Assembly: GCA_001796495.1 (NCBI GenBank)
Contig: MGMR01000068.1
Span: forward strand, 1-11,960
DNA from: Chloroflexi bacterium RBG_13_51_18
GTDB lineage: Bacteria; Chloroflexota; Dehalococcoidia; Dehalococcoidales; RBG-16-60-22
Direction: 5' to 3'
DNA length: 11,960 nt
Position numbers and translations under genes: made by a program. Under the pieces are notes generated by a model that did not search any database, was not told where the DNA came from, and worked only from the letters and a program-made list of their open reading frames with translations. Of the stretch, positions 6,952 through 11,960 are shown piece by piece (the first letter of the stretch is position 1; the number at the start of each line of letters is the position of its first letter).

Positions 6952-8086
6952 GTGCTTCCTTTTTTCCTTTCGAAGACTGTAATCTGGATTCCGGTTTTAG
7001 TCGACCGATAACCGGCTCGCCGCCCATTGGCGACCAGGCGGTGTCAAGTTCCGGGGATATAAGGCGGATAGCGGACTCCTCCGATGAAAGATAAAGCATA
7101 TCGCCTTTTTCCCCCACGGTCAGCGGGCGCAGTCGAATGCGGTCGGTTAGGCCTATCATCTCGCCGTTGTGGGCAATAACTACAGCGAAGGGCCCGTTTA
7201 ATAGCAGGCTGCCGTATGTCTGGCGTATAGCCCGCATCAGATTCTGTTCTTCCTCCGGCATCCGCTCGATTTCATCCCAGAACGGCGCGGCCAGCACTTT
7301 AACGGCTATTTCCAAGGGGAGGTTATGCTTGCGCATAAGCAGGTCTACCGCATAAGCGATGACCTCCGTATCCGTCTGCATGGTGCACTGGTAGCCGAAC
7401 TGCTCCAGGTAGCGGCGGTTGATGCCGTAGGATGAAATTTCACCGTTGTGCACCACCGTCCAGTCCAGTATCGAGAAGGGATGCGCGCCGCCCCACCACG
7501 CCACCGTATTGGTGGGGAAACGGCCGTGGGCGGTCCACAGATATGCCTGGTACTGCTCCAGTTTAAAATACTCGGCTATTTCCTCCGGGTAGCCAACCCC
7601 CTTAAAAACGGCCATGTTTTTGCCGCTGGAAAAGACGAAGCTGTCATTGCCGCTGGTATTGATTTCCATGACTCTGGCAACCACATAATCATCGGCGGAC
7701 TGGTTTTCCGGCAGGCTTTGCGGAGGGTCCACAAAATAGCGCCAGACCAGCGGGGGATTCTTGATAACGGCCGTCTGGCGGACGGGCACTTCCTCCTGCC
7801 AGGCTACGCTAAAGCGGTCGCGCAGGAATTCTTCCGTTTCCAGCTTGCTCTGGCTGCTAAGGTACATAAGATGCAGCGCATATTTGTCAGGGTGTTCCGG
7901 GTAAAGTCCGTATACGGCGAAGCCGCCGCCCAGCCCGTTGCCGCGGTCGTGCATATTGGCGATAGCCTTAATGACGCCCTCGCCGGAAAATCTCCGGCCG
8001 GACCTGTCCATAGCGCCAAAAATAGAGCAGGCGTCGATTACTTTATCATCGTTATATGTATTATTTATTCGGGTAAGATTTTTCAT
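6941..8086 (-). CDS. Class II glutamine amidotransferase subunit of split glutamate synthase
   Basis: This 381-residue protein corresponds to the N-terminal (Ntn-hydrolase) domain of GltB, which releases ammonia from glutamine. The nucleophile is Cys20 in ACSIFGAM. It must become N-terminal, so a 19-residue propeptide would be removed; no start codon lies closer to Cys20. Other active-site elements are GRFPTNT (188-194) with Arg189, AHPF (201-204), VVHNGEISS (211-219) with Asn214-Gly215, and TDTE (238-241) with Asp239. About 110 residues between the first strand and the GRFPTN motif make the domain longer than the minimal class II fold, as is usual in this GltB-like group. It lies 23 bases after the oxidoreductase and 43 before the FMN core. 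An AAGGAA site precedes the ATG. The C-terminal tail (360-381) is polar and probably disordered. Confidence 0.92.
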   Translation of the reverse strand: MKNLTRINNTYNDDKVIDACSIFGAMDRSGRRFSGEGVIKAIANMHDRGNGLGGGFAVYGLYPEHPDKYALHLMYLSSQSKLETEEFLRDRFSVAWQEEVPVRQTAVIKNPPLVWRYFVDPPQSLPENQSADDYVVARVMEINTSGNDSFVFSSGKNMAVFKGVGYPEEIAEYFKLEQYQAYLWTAHGRFPTNTVAWWGGAHPFSILDWTVVHNGEISSYGINRRYLEQFGYQCTMQTDTEVIAYAVDLLMRKHNLPLEIAVKVLAAPFWDEIERMPEEEQNLMRAIRQTYGSLLLNGPFAVVIAHNGEMIGLTDRIRLRPLTVGEKGDMLYLSSEESAIRLISPELDTAWSPMGGEPVIGRLKPESRLQSSKGKKEALSR

Positions 8087-8109
8087 TTAGTTCCTTCCGG
8101 AAAATGTAG

Positions 8110-9453
8110 CTAGTCTCCAATGATGGGCTCTTCCGGCGGCTCGGTGGTGGTAATGAGGACGGCCGAAGCGGAGGGCTTAGCCAGTTTGGCGCGCCAGGCA
8201 GCCTCGGGAAGCGAAGCCAGGCCGAAATCATCGGCAACGAGAGCCTGCTTGTAATCATTAACGTTAATGCCGTCTTTCATCAGGTTATAGATAATCCCCG
8301 ATTTTTCAATATCCCCGGCGAAGGCAAAGCCCGCCAGTTTACCCTTTTTTAAAATAACCTTGCGGTAGACTCCGTTATGCCGGGCGATAATGGTCTCATA
8401 GGTGTTATCGGGCGGGTTTACCAGCCCGGCGGAAACAATATTCAGCCCGAAGTATTTCAGGGCGTTCATAGCGGTACCACCGGCGTACTCTGTCTTTTTT
8501 CCCGCCATGTTGAGGCCGGCTACCCGACCGCCTTCATAGGCGTTGGGCCATACAGGGGTGGGTCGGTTTTCACCCAGCACAAAGTCATACGCCTCGGCGG
8601 CGTCACCGCAGGCATAAATATCCGCCGATGAAGTGGCCATAGTCCTATCAACGACGATGCCGCGGTTGGTCTTGATTTTGCCGCTGGTGGCTAAATCGAG
8701 TCGCGGCCTGACGCCGATGGCTATTATTACCATGTCAGCCGGCAATGCGCGGCCATCGTCTAAAGCTACGCCGCTGACTTCTCCGGCAATGTGGCTGTTC
8801 ATTTTCGTTGCGGTATGTCCGGTGATAATATTTACACCTACATGGGACAGGGCATCCGCTTCCAGCGCCGATGCCTCCGTATCAAGAATAGTATTGAGAA
8901 TATAGTCTTTCATTTCTATAATCGTGACTTCCACCCCCCGCTTCACCAGCGCCTCGGTGACGCTTACGCCTATCAGCCCTCCGCCGATGACTACGGCTTT
9001 AACAGTCCTGCGGTACTTATTGAGGAATTCATCAATGGCTTTGGCATCATCGAGCTTGTTGTAGGTGAAGACGCCTTTCAACTGCATTCCTTCCATCGAG
9101 GGGATAATTGGCGCGCCGCCGGTAGCCAGCAGCAGTTTTTGCCACTTAATCAACCTGCCGCTTTCCAGTTTCAGCGTATGTTCCGACGGCTTTACCCCGA
9201 CCGATTTTTCCCCGAGAATGGTTTTTATCTTGTTCTTTTCATAGAAATCCGGTTTGCGGTAAAGCATCTTTTCCACGGGATAAGGATGCGCCAGATATTC
9301 GGAAATAAGCGGCCGGGAATAGGCAGGGTAAGGCTCATCGGAGACGATGGCAATCGCCCCGACCCTGTCTACCTCGCGGATAGCCTCGGCAGCGCCGATA
9401 CCCCCCGCCGAGTTACCGATTATTAGGTATTTAACCTGATTAACGGCGGGCAT
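8110..9453 (-). CDS. FAD-dependent pyridine nucleotide oxidoreductase
   Basis: This 447-residue flavoprotein belongs to the pyridine nucleotide-disulfide oxidoreductase fold, in the NirB/rubredoxin reductase/NADH oxidase-like branch. The first nucleotide fold binds FAD (LIIGNSAGGIGAAEAIRE, 10-27; ATGGAP 110-115). The second binds NAD(P)H (AVVIGGGLIGVSVTEAL, 153-169), and Glu180 at the end of the next strand favours NADH over NADPH. The second FAD motif is IYACGDAAEA (279-288). There is no CxxC or CxxxxC redox disulfide at the usual N-terminal position, so it is not a thioredoxin or lipoamide type enzyme. The ATG overlaps the end of the polyferredoxin gene by 14 bases. With no GltD in the window, the likely role is NADH oxidation, passing electrons through the polyferredoxin to the synthase; this is inferred from position. 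Confidence 0.9.
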   Translation of the reverse strand: MPAVNQVKYLIIGNSAGGIGAAEAIREVDRVGAIAIVSDEPYPAYSRPLISEYLAHPYPVEKMLYRKPDFYEKNKIKTILGEKSVGVKPSEHTLKLESGRLIKWQKLLLATGGAPIIPSMEGMQLKGVFTYNKLDDAKAIDEFLNKYRRTVKAVVIGGGLIGVSVTEALVKRGVEVTIIEMKDYILNTILDTEASALEADALSHVGVNIITGHTATKMNSHIAGEVSGVALDDGRALPADMVIIAIGVRPRLDLATSGKIKTNRGIVVDRTMATSSADIYACGDAAEAYDFVLGENRPTPVWPNAYEGGRVAGLNMAGKKTEYAGGTAMNALKYFGLNIVSAGLVNPPDNTYETIIARHNGVYRKVILKKGKLAGFAFAGDIEKSGIIYNLMKDGINVNDYKQALVADDFGLASLPEAAWRAKLAKPSASAVLITTTEPPEEPIIGD

Positions 9454-9916
9454 CTCTCGCTACCCCGCTTACGTCAGCTTCTTCTTCCATGTAGACCAGC
9501 GCCTCGTTGGGGCAATTGGCCACGCAGACAGGAATTTCTTCATCCTGGCAAAGGTCGCACTTGACCATTTTCTTTAGAGATTTATCCAGTTTAGGCACGC
9601 CCAGCGGGCAGACCAGCGAACAGGTGCCGCAGCCGATACACCGCTCTTCATCCACCGTTACCAGTGAAGTAGCGGGGTCTCTCGTTAACGCACCGGTAAG
9701 ACACGCCCTGACACACGGTTCATCGGCGCAGTGTTCACAACGTACGGAAAGAGATACGATGCCGCTTTCATCCACGCGGATTCTCGATAGAGCCCGCGGG
9801 GACTCTTTTTTATAGGCTTTTACCAGGTCTTTGGTCTTGGCGTGTTTCAACAGGCAGTACACCTCGCAGAGATGACAGCCCATGCAGACCTGTTCGTTCA
9901 CAAATACTTTTTTCAT
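9440..9916 (-). CDS. Polyferredoxin-type electron transfer protein with four [4Fe-4S] sites
   Basis: This 158-residue protein belongs to the HycB/CooF/DmsB-like family of small iron-sulfur electron carriers. It has sixteen cysteines in four groups: C11/C14/C17/C21, C60/C63/C68/C72, C93/C96/C99/C103 and C120/C123/C131/C135. In this family the first and last groups share ligands, as do the middle two, giving four [4Fe-4S] clusters. There is no signal peptide, so it is cytoplasmic. It is the first gene of the glutamate synthase cluster and overlaps the FAD oxidoreductase gene by 14 bases, which implies a tight functional pair. A promoter with a perfect TATAAT lies about 60 bases upstream. The ribosome site (CGGAA next to the ATG) is weak, but the conserved start MKKVFVNEQVCMGC supports this ATG. 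The electron partner is inferred from neighbours only. Confidence 0.92.
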   Translation of the reverse strand: MKKVFVNEQVCMGCHLCEVYCLLKHAKTKDLVKAYKKESPRALSRIRVDESGIVSLSVRCEHCADEPCVRACLTGALTRDPATSLVTVDEERCIGCGTCSLVCPLGVPKLDKSLKKMVKCDLCQDEEIPVCVANCPNEALVYMEEEADVSGVARDARR

Positions 9917-9972
9917 TTCCGCACAATATTCCCGTTCTTTGGTTATACCCGTCAGTGTACCCTAATCTCACT

Positions 9973-10014
9973 ATTATAACAACCAATTAAAGGGTCCCAA
10001 TATGACAAAGGTCA
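9973..10014 (-). promoter_or_regulatory. Promoter of the glutamate synthase cluster with an upstream palindrome
   Basis: On the minus strand a perfect -10 TATAAT (9978-9973) is preceded at 16 bases by TTGGGA (10000-9995, four of six matches to TTGACA). Just upstream, TGAC (10003-10006) and GTCA (10011-10014) form a 12-bp interrupted inverted repeat (4-base spacer) centred about 43 bases above the expected start of transcription, a usual position for an activator site. No 11-bp GTAAC repeats like those at amtB are found here. No terminator for the preceding gene is seen in 9917-10023, so readthrough is also possible. Confidence 0.65.
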
Positions 10015-10023
10015 CGATATCGG

Positions 10024-11619
10024 CTAACGGGCATCAAGAATGCTCATCGCCTCGTCGCGGTAAGCCTCCATCAGGTAAGGAATGCCGGTTATTTTGGCGC
10101 ATTCTTCGGTCAGCGACATCAGTTCTTCGCGGCCGATGGCCGGCACGCTGAAGCACCTGGCGCCTGCCATAATCTGCTGGAGTCCGACGCGTATCTTTTC
10201 GCTGTAGCTGAATACACCCAGTGCACCGAGGGGAATATTCTTCATTTCATTAGCGCCCACCAGGGATTTGACCTCTTCATAACAGACGAATATTTCTTCC
10301 GGCGTAGAGCCGAACTGGCTGACCGTATTGGGCAGTTTGCCTTCTTTAAGCCACTGGGCGATATTCTTGCCGACCATGCCCGGAATCATCAGCGCACGCC
10401 CCATGCATACCGCTTTGGCGTAGGGCGCTCCGAGCGCCAGCGCCTTGAAGACGCCGTCCTCGCTGCTGAAGCCGCCGGCGAAGGCGATATCCGGCACACG
10501 CTCGCCTTTATCAGCAAGCCTCTTGCAGAATTCATAAGCCGCGGCATGCAGATAGAGTGTGGGCATACCCCATTCTTCCATCATGCGCCAGGGGCTCATG
10601 CCGGTGCCGCCGCCGGCGCCGTCGAAGGTCAGCAGGTCGATTTTTGCCTTAGAACTCCACTTAATGGCCATCGCCAGCTCGCGCAGGCCGTAGGCGCCCG
10701 TTTTTAACGTGATGCGCTTGAAACCCAGTTTGCGCAACCGGTTGACTTCATTATAAAATCCTTTTTCATCAATAAAGCCGAGTCGGCTGTGACGCTCAAA
10801 TTCTTTCAGCGAGCCGTCCTTAAAGCTTGCCTGGCTGACAGGGCTGGAGGGGTCGGGGGTGACGATATAGCCGCGTTTTTGCAGCTCGAGGGCGCGCTCC
10901 AGGCTATTGACTTTGATTTCTCCGCCGATACACTTGGCGCCCTGCCCCCACTTCAACTCGATAGTGTCCAGACCGTGCTTTTTACTGACGTATTCGGCTA
11001 CTCCAAGACGGGTATCCTCGACATTCATCTGCACCAGGATTTCGCCGTAGCCGCGATGGTAGCGCTTGTAGATTTCAATGCGGCGGTCCATATCCGGTGC
11101 CGAGGTGATTTTTCCTTTAGCGTCAAGCTGAAGTTGCGGGTCGATGCCGCAAACGTTCTCGCCGCAGACCAGGGTCACGCCGCTTAAGGCGGCGCCGATG
11201 GCAAAATGTTCCCAGTTTTTACGGGCAATTTCCGTGGAGCCCAATGCCCCGGTGAATATAGGCACTCTCATCTTGACTTTCTTATCCCAGCCGTATTCGG
11301 TCTCGGTGTTTACCGCCGGGAAAATGGCGGAATCCGAGTCGCCTTTGACGCCCTTAGGCAGTCCCTCCGCACCCAGCGCATAACCCTGGATATTAAGATG
11401 CGAGTAGTCAACAGGATAGTCCTTGTCGCCCCCGGCGGTGATGTCTCCGAAAGGTCCCGGATAAATCAACTCTCTGCTGCGGAAGGTGGCTTTAAACACC
11501 TCGCAGTTACCGGTACAACCGTCGATACACCGCGAGCATATACCGCTCATGGGCGCGACGTTCCGAGAACGATTGGCGGTCCTCGTGGCGTCATTGGCAT
11601 TGGGTCTCTGCAGATTCAT
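10024..11619 (-). CDS. FMN-binding glutamate synthase family protein, second paralogue
   Basis: This 531-residue protein carries the FMN-binding glutamate synthase barrel (GltB central domain family). Conserved elements are VPIFTGALGS (119-128), ELKWGQGAKCIGGEI (221-235), LTFDGAGGGTGMSPW (330-344) and FAGGFSSEDGVFKALALGA (380-398). It lacks the C-x5-C-x4-C [3Fe-4S] motif of true GltB, and carries instead an N-terminal cysteine cluster C28/C31/C35/C39 (C-x2-C-x3-C-x3-C) that could hold an iron-sulfur centre or a metal. No amidotransferase or GXGXG partner is fused. It is therefore unlikely to be a redundant synthase core. The substrate is not known; an ammonia-dependent or other amino-acid redox reaction is possible. 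A strong AAGGAG site lies 10 bases before the ATG. It sits behind two promoters and a long leader, ahead of the split synthase cluster. Confidence 0.85.
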   Translation of the reverse strand: MNLQRPNANDATRTANRSRNVAPMSGICSRCIDGCTGNCEVFKATFRSRELIYPGPFGDITAGGDKDYPVDYSHLNIQGYALGAEGLPKGVKGDSDSAIFPAVNTETEYGWDKKVKMRVPIFTGALGSTEIARKNWEHFAIGAALSGVTLVCGENVCGIDPQLQLDAKGKITSAPDMDRRIEIYKRYHRGYGEILVQMNVEDTRLGVAEYVSKKHGLDTIELKWGQGAKCIGGEIKVNSLERALELQKRGYIVTPDPSSPVSQASFKDGSLKEFERHSRLGFIDEKGFYNEVNRLRKLGFKRITLKTGAYGLRELAMAIKWSSKAKIDLLTFDGAGGGTGMSPWRMMEEWGMPTLYLHAAAYEFCKRLADKGERVPDIAFAGGFSSEDGVFKALALGAPYAKAVCMGRALMIPGMVGKNIAQWLKEGKLPNTVSQFGSTPEEIFVCYEEVKSLVGANEMKNIPLGALGVFSYSEKIRVGLQQIMAGARCFSVPAIGREELMSLTEECAKITGIPYLMEAYRDEAMSILDAR

Positions 11620-11773
11620 TTTTTCTTCTCTCCTTTTTATTTAGCTCTACTTCTGTTTGAAGCAGAATATTTCCCGATTTTAAGTTGCAGATGGCGTCTG
11701 CGTATTTTTCACTTTTATAGTCCCGGCTGGAGAGAAAGACATAGAAATACGGCAACCGTTTGCCGTATTATTC
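11620..11773 (-). promoter_or_regulatory. Long 5' leader with hairpins, before the FMN protein gene
   Basis: From the expected start of transcription near 11767 to the ATG is about 148 bases. The leader opens with a 10-bp perfect hairpin (11746-11769). It then holds two weaker ones: GCAGA/TCTGC (11687-11691 with 11697-11701) and TTCTG/CAGAA (11651-11655 with 11663-11667). No T-run terminator, no upstream open reading frame of note and no known riboswitch motif is recognisable. The strong ribosome site (11635-11628) is not inside an obvious stem. Confidence 0.4.
11746..11769. repeat. 24-bp palindrome at the transcription start of the FMN protein gene
   Basis: The arms AATACGGCAA (11746-11755) and TTGCCGTATT (11760-11769) are perfect inverses around a 4-base centre. 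The right arm begins 4 bases after the -10 hexamer (minus-strand sense) and covers the predicted +1. This is the position of a repressor operator; as RNA it would form a 10-bp hairpin at the 5' end of the transcript. Confidence 0.75.
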
Positions 11774-11802
11774 ATCATAGCATAGCTGTTTACGTTTGTC
11801 AA
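11774..11802 (-). promoter_or_regulatory. Proximal promoter of the FMN protein gene
   Basis: On the minus strand a perfect -35 TTGACA (11802-11797), a 17-base spacer and -10 TATGAT (11779-11774), with an extended -10 TG one base upstream of the hexamer. This is the best housekeeping-type promoter in the window. A palindrome overlaps its expected start site. Confidence 0.85.
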
Positions 11803-11840
11803 CATAGATAATATTGCCCGTTAAATCACTAAAAGGTACA

Positions 11841-11856
11841 AAATACAATTGTATTT
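11841..11856. repeat. 16-bp AT-rich perfect palindrome between two promoters
   Basis: AAATACAATTGTATTT reads the same on both strands. It lies below the distal promoter and about 80 bases above the start site of the proximal one. It is AT-rich and not followed by a T-run long enough for a terminator, so an operator for a dimeric regulator is the likelier reading. The regulator is unknown. Confidence 0.6.
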
Positions 11857-11886
11857 CGGGTGCTGGATGACGGGAGGGGTCAAAAT

Positions 11887-11915
11887 AATTTATCTTAAAT
11901 CAGGGAGGTTGTCAA
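11887..11915 (-). promoter_or_regulatory. Distal promoter downstream of the tRNA
   Basis: On the minus strand a perfect TTGACA (11915-11910), a 17-base spacer and TAAATT (11892-11887, four of six matches to the -10 consensus). It starts only 7 bases after the tRNA 3' end, so it could drive the FMN protein gene independently of tRNA transcription. Confidence 0.55.
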
Positions 11916-11921
11916 TTAAGA

Positions 11922-11960
11922 TGGTGGGCGGTACAGGACTCGAACCTGTGGCCTTCAGTG
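11922..11960 (-). tRNA. 3' half of a tRNA (isotype undetermined), runs off right edge
   Basis: Read on the minus strand the edge carries the 3' part of an anticodon stem (ACTGA, 11959-11955), a 5-base variable loop AGGCC, a perfect T arm (ACAGG, loop TTCGAGT, CCTGT, 11949-11933), an acceptor strand ACCGCCC (11932-11926), discriminator A and an encoded CCA (11924-11922). The 5' acceptor strand should read GGGCGGT. The anticodon lies outside the window. The acceptor sequence and the C before the anticodon stem would suit a valine tRNA among others, but no isotype can be assigned. Confidence 0.9.

Noticed and set aside
8110..9453. Reading the flavoprotein as the small subunit GltD of glutamate synthase
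   Set aside because: It lacks the N-terminal cysteine-rich iron-sulfur region of GltD and has the NirB/NADH oxidase-like arrangement; only its position suggests an equivalent role.
9973..10000. GGGTCCC near the end of the FMN protein gene as part of a terminator
   Set aside because: It is a 7-base self-complementary word with no loop and no following T-run, so it cannot serve as an intrinsic terminator.
9917..10023. Possible GlnR-type repeats before the glutamate synthase cluster
   Set aside because: I looked for GTAAC-like half-sites at 11-bp steps on both strands, including 10 bp above the TATAAT, and found only an unrelated palindrome.
11640..11670. GAAGTAGAG in the leader, recalling the 3' strand of the glutamine-binding glnA RNA
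   Set aside because: The matching 5' element (CGTTCA type) and the outer stem are missing, and the surrounding bases pair as a simple 5-bp hairpin. I do not call a glutamine riboswitch.
11922..11960. Naming the edge tRNA as tRNA-Val
   Set aside because: The acceptor end would fit, but the anticodon is outside the window and other isotypes can share that end.
1..11960. Mobile elements, CRISPR arrays or phage genes
   Set aside because: No transposase or integrase, no spaced repeat array and no long terminal repeats are seen; the gene content is core nitrogen metabolism in one orientation.

Overview
The window is a nitrogen-assimilation region of a bacterial chromosome. Every gene I can support lies on the minus strand, so transcription runs from high to low coordinates. 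The split archaeal-type glutamate synthase, the lone OmpR-type regulator and the style of the CarA, AmtB and GlnK proteins suggest an anaerobic Chloroflexota bacterium, perhaps Dehalococcoidia. That placement is an inference from protein character and gene content. No 16S gene or other decisive marker is present.

Layout in transcription order. A tRNA enters from the right edge (11960-11922, 3' half only). A leader of about 300 bases follows, with two good promoters, two palindromes and a long 5' UTR. It feeds an FMN-binding protein of the glutamate synthase family (11619-10024). A short intergenic region with a promoter then starts a tight six-gene cluster: a 16-cysteine polyferredoxin (9916-9440), an FAD/NAD(P)H oxidoreductase (9453-8110), a class II glutamine amidotransferase (8086-6941), a ferredoxin-fused FMN glutamate synthase core (6897-5392), a GXGXG beta-helix subunit (5389-4631) and an OmpR-type regulator with a degenerate receiver (4617-3874). 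A separate regulated promoter drives amtB-glnK (3782-2212), which ends at a strong intrinsic terminator (2136-2100). carA (1980-889) and the start of carB (875 to the left edge) follow.

The genes form a coherent pathway. AmtB brings in ammonium and GlnK gates it. The split glutamate synthase moves the glutamine amide onto 2-oxoglutarate to give glutamate. The FAD protein and polyferredoxin are well placed to supply electrons in place of a classical GltD. CarAB uses the glutamine amide to make carbamoyl phosphate for pyrimidines and arginine. No glutamine synthetase gene is present in the window.

The most notable signal is upstream of amtB. Four direct repeats of the type GTAAC, spaced exactly 11 bp apart, end 10 bp before a perfect TATAAT. 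The gene just upstream encodes an OmpR-family regulator that has lost most receiver phosphorylation-pocket residues. This matches in both protein and DNA the GlnR system of Actinobacteria (atypical regulator, sites of the form gTnAc-n6-GaAAc), and suggests a GlnR-like nitrogen regulator in a different phylum.
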